From NCBI RefSeq assembly GCF_963678975.1, contig NC_089272.1, positions 3,468,359-3,532,358 on the forward strand: a DNA stretch of 64,000 nucleotides, given 5' to 3'. Numbering within the stretch: the stretch's first letter is position 1; every line of letters begins with the position of its first letter. The position numbers were made by a program, and so were the translations under genes. Origin of the DNA: Dysidea avara. Lineage: Eukaryota > Porifera > Demospongiae > Dictyoceratida > Dysideidae. This document shows positions 35,860 to 47,180 of the stretch, piece after piece. Below the pieces are notes generated by a model. It searched no databases, was not told the origin of the DNA, and saw only the letters and a program-made list of their open reading frames with translations.

Positions 35860-36130
35860 GGGAGGCGGGTCCTAGAAGGCAGGAAAAATGATGTTCAAAA
35901 ATTGAAAAGGAAAGCGTAGGGATGAATTATGCAAATTTTGGGCCCTTGAGATCTCAAAACTGGCTAAAATGAAAGGAAATTCACAGCAGAGGTACTTATT
36001 CAACACCACAGAGCTGTACAGCCACATGCAGTCATCCCCAGGCTGATCAGAGCTCCATTCAGGCCCCACACCACACGTATGGATCGCCACTGGGCTTGGG
36101 AAAAGTAGCCAGCAAAACCAGACCACTCAA
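35860..36130. repeat. Fragment related to the inner arms of FB1
   Basis: CAACACCACAGAGCTGTACA then GCCACATGCAGTCATCCCC resembles CAGCACCACAGCAGCGTACA then GCCACATCCAGC at 3212-3245. The flanking GATCAGAGCTCC resembles TAGCCAGAGCTTC. Confidence 0.55.
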
Positions 36131-38084
36131 GTCTAGCTGATTTTTATTGTGGAATCAGATAGTTTATTCATGTAGCTTCATGTCCTGGGTGAAAAGTCGA
36201 ATTTGCTGACATGGGTAATAAGACCAGTTTTCTCAGACTGGGTCACATTTTTGTTATATCTATTCCATCATTTTTTAAATCCACAAATTCTTATGCCCAC
36301 AGTTTTTCAGCAAATAATAGTACATTTACATTTCAAAAGAAAGTCTTTTCCTTGCTCAAACTGTGGACAGAGAAGCAAATTCTGCTCAATCCTATATATG
36401 TGTTGATGGAATTGTTTCCATTATTGATGCAACATTACCGCATTGAACATTGATGGAAACCTTCTGTTTTTCAGCACTGGTACTAGCATAGACTGCCTTA
36501 CATCATAAGGACTCTCATAGTACTTTTGTGGTAGGGCAGGCGAGCTGCCAACATATTTGTCTATCTGTGTGCTTGTCCAGTGTGTAGGTAAAAGTTTCTT
36601 CTCTGTTCCTGGAATTAAAATGTTTAATGTGGAGATGGTCATGCACATATAAGTTAGTTTTGCAGCTGCCTATACATACATCACTGAAATAATACTACAC
36701 TGTACTTACAGTGTCATATGTTATACTTAGCTACACAATTACCAAGGCTTTTTTGTTTAAACAAAATATAGTCCAAAAGGTTTGTTTGGACCAAATTGCA
36801 AAGCCAATGGAATTCCATGATTACATCATCTTTCATAATAGTAGGTAGCTCAATGATTTTAACAAGAGAAGATCTGCTCTACGTACCTCAGTGTTAGCTA
36901 CTGATGGATAATACTGCTTGCAGATTAGTTCTTGGGAAAAGTATGGATCTGTAGTAGGGACGAGTCTAACATGCTTTTATGATTACAGTTGCCATCAAAC
37001 TTACATTTTTCTACTTATTAGCACTGCACCTACAGTACTATAATACTGCACACGCTATTTTATCTTTGGTAAACATACCACAGTGAACGATGTATTTGGA
37101 CATAATATTATTGAATATGTTGCAAGGAATTTAGTTTGTCAAAATTATATAGGTGCGCTCGTGAAAATTAAATATTGTCAGTGGATGAACAACCTTATAC
37201 TCAACAGCGTACCAATAATTTCTGTCAATTATACAGTACTACATATTCAGCATGTACCCTTTTGGGTGATATGCAGTTATTATGCACAATGTTTCTTCCT
37301 GCAGGGTATGTGGCAAGTAAGAGATGACAAAAGGTACTGTATTTTGCCTCCAAACCACAAGCCTGTATTTCCTAGAAACCATTAGGGATAGTTTCAATGT
37401 GCCATTTAAGGTTATATAGATTAAAAGTTCCAGTTGTGGTCAATTAGTATTCATAGTGTACTCAAATACATATGGTATTTCCTTAATGTATCTCACTTCC
37501 CACTCAACCAGAACCTTATGCCTCCACAGTATTTTAGCACAGAACTCACAGCTTGATACTGTGACTATGGGGGTTTGACTTGCCATAGAGCAGTATTTTT
37601 TTCATATAATAATGGGTGTAGGCTAGCCTAACAAAATAAATGTGTATGTCCAAAAGTTCACTCTACACCTCTCACAAAGTCAGATTAGAGTCAAACTCAA
37701 CAGGGTCTTTTTTTCTGCTGATTTTGGTCGCTATCTACGTACTGGAGTGATAATTCACTCTGCATAAATTGACAGAATTGGAGTCTTTGCAAAGGACATC
37801 TACCATATAACTACGTACACTGACTATGTGACAGTACTACCATAATTATTATTTAGTTACTTGCTAATCATCTTAATTTAGAGCCATTTCAGATATTTTT
37901 ATGATCTGAGACTGTTGATTTTACATAAATAAAATATTGTAGTTGTTGGATGATTCACATCCCACAAACCACTTCATAGAAGTGGTAACTCAAAAGGTTT
38001 TTACAGTTATTAGCAAAATATATTTATTAAAACAGACTGTATGTTACTTAATTGTTCTGCAACATATTGTAATCAGTTTTGTAT
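36131..38084. other. No recognised feature
   Basis: Several short frames (for example minus 36648-36421) carry no motif I recognise. I see no repeat partner within the window. Confidence 0.4.
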
Positions 38085-38554
38085 GTAAGTGTCACTGTCA
38101 GCTAGACATGCCTAGCTTCACCTGCCAGCCTGTAAGTGTCACTGTCAGCTAGACATGCCTAGCTTCACCTGCCAGCCTATAAGTGTCACTGTCAGCTAGA
38201 CATGCCTAGCTTCACCTGCCAGCCTATAAGTGTCACTGTCAGCTAGACATGCCTAGCTTCACCTTCCAGCCTGTAAGTGTCACTGTCAGCTAGACATGCC
38301 TAGCTTCACCTGCCAGCCTGTAAGTGTCACTGTCAGCTAGACATGCCTAGCTTCACCTGCCAGCCTGTAAGTGTCACTGTCAGCTAGACATGCCTAGCTT
38401 CACCTACCAGCCTGTAAGTGTCACTGTCAGCTAGACATGCCTAGCTTCACCTGCCAGCCTGTAAGTGTCACTGTCAGCTAGACATGCCTAGCTTCACCTG
38501 CCAGCCCGTAAGTGTCACTGTCAGCTAGACATTCCTAGCTTCACCTGCCAGCCT
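38085..38554. repeat. 47-bp satellite, ten units, each with an AGCTAG/CTAGCT stem
   Basis: The unit starts GTAAGTGTCACTGTCAGCTA and ends TTCACCTGCCAGCCT, with exactly ten copies of 47 bp and only a few single-base changes (for example GTAAGT to ATAAGT, GACATGCC to GACATTCC). Each unit has AGCTAG-ACATGC-CTAGCT, a 6-bp stem with a 6-base loop, and most carry GTAAGT, a perfect splice-donor core. 47 is not a multiple of 3, so it is not protein-coding. Confidence 0.97.
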
Positions 38555-39535
38555 GTACTTCTTTTGTAATTTGGTCAGAAGAAGACTGGCTGGCTGGTGA
38601 GACTAAAATATGCTGCGATGGTTAGAGAAGTCTTTCAGTGCAATTCTATGCTATTCTTTTATTCTCCATTCCACTACTCCCCATGCTTTATATATTCCCA
38701 CTGTGGCTACAATTTTATAGGTAACATCACTTTAACTACATGCCAACTACCACATTATCCGTACACTAAGAATTCCACTATAAAAATGTACTATTATAAT
38801 GTACGCATCCATCTTGAACTGTCAGTAGCAAAATAATTTAAATTAGTGAATGTGACATAGACAATGTGACATAGAATGGCTGCCTATAAAAACAAGCCAA
38901 TAATAATTAATTGTGATGCCTTAATTAGCAAAAAAAAATTAACGCAAATTGCTGCTATCAGCTATTTTGGAAATAAAAAAAACAGTTATACATGGATTTA
39001 AATCTACAGTGATACTTTTTATTAAAATGCAAGTTCAACAACATACAGTAGCTGCTGTATATAGGCAATCTGACTATGGACTAAGAACACATGAGCTAAG
39101 TACAGGATTTTACTTTTGTATGTATGGAAAGACCAAAAATTGCGTACAAGATTTTGAAATTGTTGATTGATTTCTATGCATGTTTTCAAATTTTAAAAAA
39201 AAAGTATTAATTTGTTAAAGTCAAAAGAAATTTATCAGAATGGTCCCTGAGAGGATTAGTTAATTCTGTGAATGTTAAACTGACCAGTGGTCTTGCCATT
39301 TTGACCAACATAACTGACAGACAATCATGCAGCTGATGTCCATGCTTAATGTACTGACATGGGAAAATCAATGTCGCTACAATTACAGTGTTGAAGATTC
39401 TGATTGATTGATTGAATTGATTTATTATTTTATACTCACAACAATTGACACAGTGCCATTCCTCCTTGTTGGAGTGATACTAGAATATAAAAACAACAAC
39501 TAGCTAAGCATACACAAAACAAGACAATAGCATAC
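38555..39535. other. No recognised gene
   Basis: AT-rich. TGATTGATTGATTGAATTG at about 39398-39420 is a short simple repeat. Nothing else identified. Confidence 0.4.
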
Positions 39536-40091
39536 ATTACACCCAGTGTTGGGAGTAACGCTTTACTTATGTAACGCGTTATGTAATATTATTACTTTAA
39601 TTTGTGGTAACAAAGTAATATAACTAAATACGCTATAAAAGCAGGTAGTATAACGCAAGTTACTTTACTTACAAATGTAACGCGTTACCTAAGTAATATA
39701 GTTACTGTAATGAGTCTAATATTATGTAATATTATTACTACAAGTAACGAAGTTACTAATCTCGTTAGTTATCCTCTGAGTAATGCCTAGCCACAACGAA
39801 GTAACGAGGCCTACTTAATGAAGCTTATTCACTAGCTTCTTACTTATAACCAAGATTTGCATATTGTCCAACAAACGCAATCATGTCACGTGATAAGGTG
39901 GTTTCACACGTGACAGTTTAAGGCTGTGGACACAAAGTAATAATATAATATGTAATAATATTACAGCTACTTTATTTTATGGGTAATATGTAATTGTAAC
40001 TAAATAGTTCAGTTGTAAGTAATATCTATGGTAATATGTAATATGTAACTAATTACTTTTACAAAGTAACTTACCCAACACTGATTACACC
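39536..40091. mobile_element. hAT-like MITE with CAGTGTTGGG ends and 8-bp target duplication
   Basis: ATTACACC at 39536-39543 and 40084-40091 flanks 39544-40083. Termini are CAGTGTTGGGAGTAACGCTT and the complement CAGTGTTGGGTAAGTTACTT. The interior is rich in GTAAC/GTTAC direct and inverted steps. The 8-bp duplication and CAGTGTTGGG end are those of hAT elements. No transposase. Confidence 0.93.
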
Positions 40092-41201
40092 ACCCATACA
40101 TACAAGCCAAGTGTGGGGATGCATCAGGTGTGCACAGTACTGGAAAATGATGTTTCCCTGACTGTTGCTGAAGGAGAGGTTAATATATTTTATTACTGTG
40201 CAAGACCTCAAAATAGAGTATAAGAGCACACTATAGTAATTAAGTAAGGATTTAAAACGTTCTACACTTGATGAATTAATTTCAGATTCCGGAAGAGGTA
40301 GCTACAACTTGACTGTCGACTTTTTTTATTTCAATGTTTTATTTATCATTCAGTTGTGTCATTAACAGTCATTTAATATGAGGTGTGCACACAGCACATG
40401 ACTTGTTGACCTTCCATAATTATCTACAGTGTATGTACCTTTTACATAGCTCACTCATGCTTTTATAGCTGCTGGCTGAATGCAGACTTATAGCTAATCC
40501 GACACATGATCGTACTGTAAAATCTTTCTGGCAGCCACATGTTGACAATGGTTCTCAGTCATGCGCCAAGGCACATGGCTATAACTATCTACGCCACATC
40601 AGTACAGTAGCTAATATTATTGATGGTTTTTGTAATTATCAGGAAGTAGCTAAATACACATCCCTTTCGCAAAAGAAGAGCGGGGGAGGGTACTGCCAAC
40701 ATTCTAGTGATCACGCGATCGCCTTATTTGTACGTTATGGACGTCTCCTTGCATCAGTGATTTTTTCGGTAAAACCTCAACTTGCAACTCGCTTATATAG
40801 CGAAACTCAGCTAGCGCTGTCACCCCTGCTACCTAAAGGTTGTTTATAAAATACGGAACGAATTTCCGACAAACTTTCGCCAGACGCCAGTCCACTTGCT
40901 GGGATTACATGATCTGAGTGCCAATTTGCTGAGTCACGTAGGCAGCGAGGGAGGCAGCGGGTAGACACTGCTGATTGAGGACGGGCAGTTACATGATTAA
41001 ATACGGGACCATTGCAGGTATGAGGTAGCTTTTCGACTTCGTGTTGTGCTATAACATGTATAAGGTTTTGTTTTTTTTTTCCGGCTTTTCTTTTTTTCCC
41101 GGGCTTGATGGACTGCCCTTGCCTACCACCCCCAGCACAAAGAAAGGCACGTGCTGGACAACTGTAAAAGATAAGAAAAACAGAATAACACAGCCAGCAT
41201 G
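40092..41201. other. No recognised gene; CG-richer after 40680
   Basis: From about 40680 the sequence becomes CG-richer (AAGAGCGGGGGAGGG, CGCGATCG). It may be the 3' part of the retroelement relic that follows on the minus strand. I see no other frame with motifs. Confidence 0.35.
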
Positions 41202-41640
41202 TTACTCTGACAAGCGGGACTCCACTTGCACTAAATCCATTGGTGGTGGAGCCCTAGTGTAAGTACCAATGGATGAACGTGCACCTCGAATGCACTGAAT
41301 AGCCGAGCGGAGCAGAGAAAAGCCAAGACAACACCGAAGCCAACCCAGGACTACAGAGTATTCGTCACCCTAATTAGCTGATAGGAGGGAAGCCAGACGC
41401 TTGTAGAAAACTGTGGCTTCGTGAGCCAACCCCCCTGTTGCAGACATGATGATAGGTGTAAAAGAAGCATGCTCAACCTCACGAATTCTCTGACCATAAG
41501 CTCGACGCTTGATATTCTCATGCTTCTTAAAGGTAGAAGAAAGTGATGAAGAGCTGTTAGATGGGGCAAGTGGATTAAAAACGCGAACATCAATAAAATG
41601 TATATTAAAGGTAGGGTCCGCAACGTGAAAAATCGATATC
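41202..41640 (-). pseudogene. Retroelement C-terminal relic with an amber stop at a Trp position
   Basis: The minus-strand frame reads IHFIDVRVFNPLAPSNSS, then HENIKRRAYGQRIREVEHAS, FTPIIMSATGGLAHEA, FYKRLASLLSAN, a TAG stop at 41370-41372, then GDEYSVVLGWLRCCLGFSLL, RSAIQCIRGAR and a terminal TAA at 41202-41204. From memory this ATGG / FYKRLA / GWLRCC block is the C-terminal tail of reverse-transcriptase proteins found in many copies in sponges and other invertebrates. The stop replaces a Trp that the context predicts. The upstream polymerase domain is missing: coding similarity stops at about 41600-41640, exactly where the left arm of a large palindrome begins. Confidence 0.7.
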
Positions 41641-43170
41641 CTCCAATCAACTACCTAACTATTGTCATGTGTTAGGCTAAGTGTAACTTGAATAACACCA
41701 GCGTGGCAGCCAAGTTTGTCACTTTCTTCTGGTAGAAAACGATGCAAATGTCTTAAAATCAAGTGATTTTTCGTTGCAGCAGTTTGTAGGGTTCTTCGTA
41801 TGCCACGATGTTCACTCTCAACATTGCTCAAGTAGTCTATCGTCAACTCAAAGTATCGGTGGTTTGATTTTATTGGTCAGTTTCTGGTGGCAGCACGATC
41901 TGTGCAGCTTTTTGGCGACAGACAAAATGTTTTTTCCTCTGGAGCACAGGACAAGCAGAGCAGCAACTGCGCCGTGGATCAGCAATGACCAGTACTAGGT
42001 AAAGTACCTGCATGCGGAGTATGGTTATAATTGAAGCTTGTTAGCCATCTATATGCTGAAATTCAGCCAAAATGATGCGATGTTTGCAAACAAATACCAG
42101 AATGATTGATACATCAGTGAGACAGTCTCCAACAGCAAGAATACGAAGCTTATAAACACCTAACAATATGGCTATTTCGCCCAGTAAACGCATAGAGCAA
42201 TCCAATGCATGAAATAAGCACTCACGTGATCGAAATTCAAATCGCGGAAATACCCTGAAATTGCTTTCATTTCTGAATAGGAACCATGTAGTGTGCTCCT
42301 TTTGTAAATATTTGTGTTAATTGTTCACTCAGGCCTGGTGTGGGCTAGTGCAGGTGTGTTTTATGCTGTGATGGCATCATAGGGAGGGTCTTAGACTGCT
42401 GGGCTAATCGAGATGCTGAACCCAATGCACACAAACTGATTGTCACTTGATTCCAAGTGATTTTAAGGTCATTGGAATAGATTATGGTTGTATTTTCCGA
42501 GATTTGAATATCGATCACGTGAGTGCTTATTTCATGCATTGGGTTGCTCTATGCGTTCACTGGGCGAGATAGCCGTATTGTTAGGTGTTTATAATCTTCG
42601 TATCCTTGCTGTTGGAGACTGTCTCACTGATGTATCAATCATTCTGGTATTTGTTTGCAAAAATCGCGTCATTTTGGCCGAATTTCAGCATATAGATGGC
42701 TCAGCCAGATGGCTCAGCCAGATGGCTCAGCCAGATGGCTAACAAGCTTCAATTATAACCATACTCCGCATGCAGGCACTTTACCTAGTACTGGTCATTG
42801 CTGACACACGGCGCAGTTGTTGCTCTGCTTGTCCTGTGCTCCAGAGGAAGAAACATTTTGTCTGTCGCCAAAAAGCTGCACAGATCGTGCTGCCACCAGA
42901 AACTGACCAATAAAATCAAACTACCGATACTTTGAGTTGACGATAGACTACTTGAACAATGTTGAGAGTGAATATCGTGGCATACGAAGAACCCTACGAA
43001 CTGCTGCAACGAAAAATCACTTGATTTTAAACATTTGTATCGTTTTCTACCAGAAGAAAGTGACAAACTTGGCTGCCACGCTGGTGTTATTCAAGTTACA
43101 CTTAGCCTAACACATGACAATAGTACGTAGTTGATTGGAGGATATCGATTTTTCGCATTGCGGACCCTAT
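41605..43170. repeat. 1.57-kb near-palindrome FB6
   Basis: The left arm (41605-42257) and right arm (42492-43170) are reverse complements over about 650 bp with few changes, around an unpaired spacer of about 230 bp. Paired landmarks are GATATCCTCCAATCAACTAC versus GTAGTTGATTGGAGGATATC, CTCTGGAGCACAGGACAAGC versus its complement near 42830, and GCACTCACGTGATCG versus CGATCACGTGAGTGC. The right arm gained a 13-bp tandem run (AGCCAGATGGCTC, about 42702-42740). Both arms are open for 60-90 codons, but the reads show no motif. Confidence 0.92.
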
Positions 43171-43171
43171 A

Positions 43172-45463
43172 TAAGGCCAATAAAAGTTGTTGTCTGGTTT
43201 CTGGTCCTGTCACATCCAAATAAGGATGCGGGCGGGCGGATTTGGCCATTACGTTATTCTTGTTAAAAATGTTTCTTATGCTACTGAATACATACTTTTT
43301 ACAACATATTAAAAAAAAGCATTGTAGCTCTATAAATCTACTTCATAACTATTACAGATCTGTCACTACAACCAAAGCACTAGAGGATACCTCTCCTTGG
43401 GAACAACAGCAACATCTGAAGCACATTACACACATATGGGCAAGAATTTGGCTGTGTAGTATAATTTTTCAATTGGTTCCCAGCATGCAATTTGACGTGT
43501 ATACTTCATGAAATCGTCCTGATAAATTCAAACCTTGAATTTGCGTTCCACAGGTAAATAACACGTCAGAGATAACAGCCTGAAGGTCAGTCCGTTCCTT
43601 TGTAGTCAGCTTGTGAGGTGAGTAAAGTAGTCTCCACGTGTTGCACTCGTCATCACCTTCAAAGGCTAGATCCATTTTTTCGTGCATTAAGCCAAAGTAT
43701 TGCAGACCCAAATTGAGTGTTGGCATTATACCCGCTCGACAAGATTGTGCCACGAGTGTGAAGGTGCTGTCCATGCAACACAAAAGAAATCTAAATCTAA
43801 TTTTAGAAACAAGGCAATCAATGATACCTGTACTGAAACATTGGTTAATTTATGATCCGGTCCACCATCAGTATACAAAAACAGAACACTTATTTACTTC
43901 ATTAGAAAGCATTGTTTTTGAAAGCTCTGCAGCATGTCTTAAGGTTCAAATGCAGCATCCTTGTAACCGACAAACACTTGACCCCTGTACCATGGATCTT
44001 CAATCCTCTCCAGTATGTCTACTAAAAGTGACACAGAGGGTACAATACTAAATTTACTGAAGTCATGGTAACCTTCTACTGCAACATGCCAAACAAAATG
44101 TGAGTTGCCAACATTGTTACCAGGTGAATATGTAAGATACATAATAGGAAATCTGTTTTGTAGGTAATTCTACCTTTTCCTTGTATCACAAGGAATACAG
44201 TCATTTTAAAAAAATGTACTCATTGTAATTTTTCTGCTCCAAACTCCACTTAATTCATCAAAATTGCGAGACTGCATTCCACCACATGAAGGAACATACT
44301 TTACAGATAAAGCATCTGAAAACTGACGGACTGGGGTAGAATGTGAATGTACTTCCTTCATTGTTTTGTTTTGAGACGTAAGGTACTCTGTGTATTTCAC
44401 AGTACTTTTAGCAAGAGTTTCAACATGTTGCTTAAATTCCGACCAAGCAGGATTCTTCCAAAATGAATCTTGAAAATGCTGAAACAATGATATTGCTGAA
44501 GCCTTCAGTATTGGTAAATTTATATTGGTAGTTTCCCTCTTTCTGTGCTTTGGTAGTTCTGGCATGTTAAAGCCAGAAAACTGATTGAATACTTCAGGAA
44601 TAGGACATGATTGCTTTCGAAGAGTGGCATGATGTCCATCTAATATCCATAAGCAATCAGATAAACTTTTTACAAAACCTTTTCCTTTAGAGTGAACTGT
44701 GTTAGAGGGAAACGACATCTGTTTGCTTTTAAAGAAATTTAAAATAGAATTATGTAGCTTGTCCTTCTTATTGTGCCCTGTTAAATGTGGAAGTGATGGC
44801 TGAGAGAGTTGTCTTTGACTATACATCATCAGAGCAAAAGCATTAACACGTAATGGTGATGGTTGGATAACACTTTTTACATAGTATCGTAAAACTGGAC
44901 CAAATGTTTGACTAGCAGCACTTAGTGGTGTACAGTTCTATTCAGTCTAGTGTTTCTTTGGACTTACCCAAACTTGCAAAATTTAATTCAACACCATCAT
45001 CAGTGGAGCATTTTTTCTGAACTTTACAAACTATTTTAGTAGAATAAAACTCCTCAACAGACAAATCAGGCATAACCATTGAATGAATACTCCATGGTAC
45101 AACCATTCTACTTGTAGTTAGATTATACACACTACAATTAACCATAGCCATGGTAAAAAAACCTATAAAAGTAAACCATACTCTAATTGAAGAACACCAT
45201 TAAAAATTAAACTAGCCACATAACTTTAGGCAATTACACATTGAAATGCTTATAAAACACCAAACAGTAAGCGATGTATACTCTTGAAATTACAAAATTA
45301 CCTCCAAAACATATCCCACCTGTTCATACACTTGTATTAAACTATTACAATCAATTATGACATCATTATGCATGCGCACCACTAATAATGGTGAAATCTT
45401 GCAACTGTGTAAATTGGATGCGGGCGGTGGACCAGAAACCAGACTACCACTTGAGGTGGCTTA
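43172..45463. mobile_element. 2.3-kb DNA transposon with decayed transposase
   Basis: The left end TAAGGCCAATAAAAGTTGTT then GTCTGGTTTCTGGTCC, and GGATGCGGGCGGGCGG at 43224-43239, face the complement of the right end: TTAAGCCACCTCAAGTGGTA then GTCTGGTTTCTGGTCC and CCGCCCGCATCC. The right flank makes TTAA, the left ATAA, so a TTAA target is possible but unproven. The interior holds minus-strand transposase remnants. The 364-bp MITE at 33992-34355 shares the TAAGGCCAAT tip and the GCGGGCGGGCGG subterminal block. Confidence 0.75.
43486..45151 (-). pseudogene. Transposase-like protein with TDGGPDH motif, broken
   Basis: The minus-strand pieces, in order, are: MAMVNCSVYNLTTSRMVVPW to FASLG (45151-44968, followed by GTAAGT); NCTPLSAASQTFGPVLRYYV through RVNAFALMMYSQRQ to ELSGVWSRKITMS (about 44940-44206); FPIMYLTYSPGNNVGNSHFV to VGYKDAAFEP (about 44150-43939); LYTDGGPDHKLTNVSVQ and LIALFLKLDLDFFC then HSWHNLVERV (about 43880-43745); and MPTLNLGLQYFGLMHEKMDL to RFHEVYTSNC (about 43735-43486). 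TDGGPDH looks like the first acidic strand of an RNase-H-fold (DDE-type) transposase core. From memory, TDGGPDH with SVQ.SLI.LFLKL.LD and ERVM recurs in uncharacterised multi-copy invertebrate proteins. The frame changes between the last two pieces at ERV and there are stops before LYTDGG, so it is inactive. No superfamily is assigned. Confidence 0.65.
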
Positions 45464-46224
45464 AATTTATAAAACCGTCCCTTGGATTTGTTTATTGGTG
45501 GGGGGAAACCCTATATAATGTACACAACAACTATATGTTTTACGTTCTAAATTGCTGTACATACTTATTTTACATCCAAAGAACTCAGGGATGTACAATT
45601 CTGAGGCAACATTGTTTTTGAGGCAGGGACATAGCCAGACTTTTGGTGATGCCAGGGCCTAGCTGTATATTTATTGCAAATGCGAGGTTTGGGCCCCCAG
45701 GAAAGTTTGGAAAATTAGACCCTCTGAAAGTTTTGTTTTGTTTTAATGCAGTGAATCTGAGAGTGATTTCAGCATTATAATTATTAATGTGCTGTTGCAT
45801 CAGGGTGACTGCTTTATTAGGGTTGCTTGATCATGATATTTATTATAGTGCACAATTATTGATGCCCATGCAGGCCTGGACCTGGGTTCTGGCTATGCCT
45901 CTGTTCTGAGAGTCTAGCTACCAGAGAAGTGGTTACTGAACCGAAAGTTTTCATGAATAACTCAAACTACTCTAGTATCAAGCACACTGGTTGTATGAAG
46001 GTAAATATATTCAAGGCGAGCTAAGGTTGGAGCGACCCTATTGCCTCAAACTCACCAAAAACTTATTTTCATACAGACAGTGAAAGACAGAATTATGTTT
46101 AACAGGCAATCCTCAAGTTAGGATTAGGGTTCAGTTTTGGTTTCTTCTACACTTCTTCTTTAATACTAGTACACAGGTTACTTTTTGAGTTGCATTTATA
46201 AGATAGAAAGTAGTGGAGATGGGT
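45464..46224. other. No recognised gene; one dispersed unit
   Basis: GGGTGACTGCTTTATTAGGG then TTGCTTGATC at about 45802-45830 is a copy of the dispersed unit. Otherwise nothing identified. Confidence 0.4.
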
Positions 46225-46310
46225 AGCTATATAGCATTGGTAACACAGTGGGTAGCATGCATTGGTAGTCCAGGATTTGAATCCAGGGTTCAAGCCCTGG
46301 ATATTTTGCA
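46225..46310 (+). repeat. tRNA-derived SINE head
   Basis: TAGCATTGGTAACACAGTGG then GTAGCATGC (A-box region) and CAGGGTTCAAGCCCTGG (B box) lie at the expected distance. No tRNA acceptor stem closes, so it is SINE-like. Confidence 0.55.
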
Positions 46311-46774
46311 TTTTCCCCTGTTTTAGCAACCTTTTTGTCTAAGTTTTACTGTCAGTTCAATAGCTGGTGTGTTTTTTAATTAACTTTCAGTTCAGTACTC
46401 ACTGCCAATAAATTAACTTATCAGATCTCTGATTACAAACTACGGTACACTTACCTATAAGTTATAATTGCTTTGTGCAGAAGTCTTGGAATAGTGAGAA
46501 CAAAGACACAGGCAATGAATTTGGCTATAAAATGATTCCATCTTTAACTTTTACTTTGATATATCTAATGATTGAAAAGGTCAATTATTAGTAGAGTGTT
46601 CTGTAATCTGGGTGAGCGATAACCATAATGCATTCAAAATGGGGCTTTGTGCCAGCAGATCTGGTAGTACCAATAGAAGAATTGATATAGTTTAGGATGT
46701 CGAATTTTTCAGGATGTGATAAAGAATAAGAAGTCAGTGATGTCGTAAATTAGTGGTAGTATACCAGTAGGGAG

Positions 46775-47180
46775 CCACCGATTATGCCGGCATAATTATG
46801 ACCATATTAGGTGCCTGAAAATATTAAGCATAATACTAGCATAATAGAAATAATATTTGAATCATACTATAAATCTTTGATGGTTAAAATAGATACCACA
46901 GAAAAAGATTGATATATTCTAATAGAACAGCCGATGACTCTAATAGAACAATCAGGCAGCTGATTGTTCTATTAGAGTACATTGATCTTTTCTGTTACAT
47001 GCATTTTGAAGAGTAAAGATGTGCTTCAACCACTTATTATGTACCCATAACTTTAAGTTTATTAGCAAAACATGGGAAATGAGGCATAAAGCTTGAGCAT
47101 AATTTGAGCATAATGGGTAAAAATTTTGAGCAGTGCAGCATAGCATAATAGGTAAAAATTTGAGGATAATAGGCAGGTCC
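46775..47180. repeat. MITE family R2, copy 4
   Basis: TAGGGAGCCACCGATTATGC then CGGCATAATTATG at the left, and GAGGATAATAGGCAGGTCCC then TA at the right. Three dispersed units lie at about 46918-46982, two direct and one inverted (TTGTTCTATTAGAGTACATT). Confidence 0.7.

Noticed and set aside
36421-36648. Minus-strand 75-codon frame
   Set aside because: The composition looks protein-like (GTEKKLLPTHW), but no motif, splice context or partner supports a gene.
38085-38554. Regular repeat array resembling CRISPR
   Set aside because: The 47-bp units are directly joined without unique spacers, and the setting is an animal genome. It is a satellite.
229-41372. Alternative genetic code (TGA read as Trp)
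   Set aside because: Two TGA codons fall at expected Trp sites, but the same exons also carry a TGA at a non-Trp site (17447), a TAA, a TAG and many frameshifts. Decay explains all of these.
42345-43066. Open frames in the palindrome arms
   Set aside because: Both arms give similar reads on opposite strands because of the inverted duplication. No motif was recognised.
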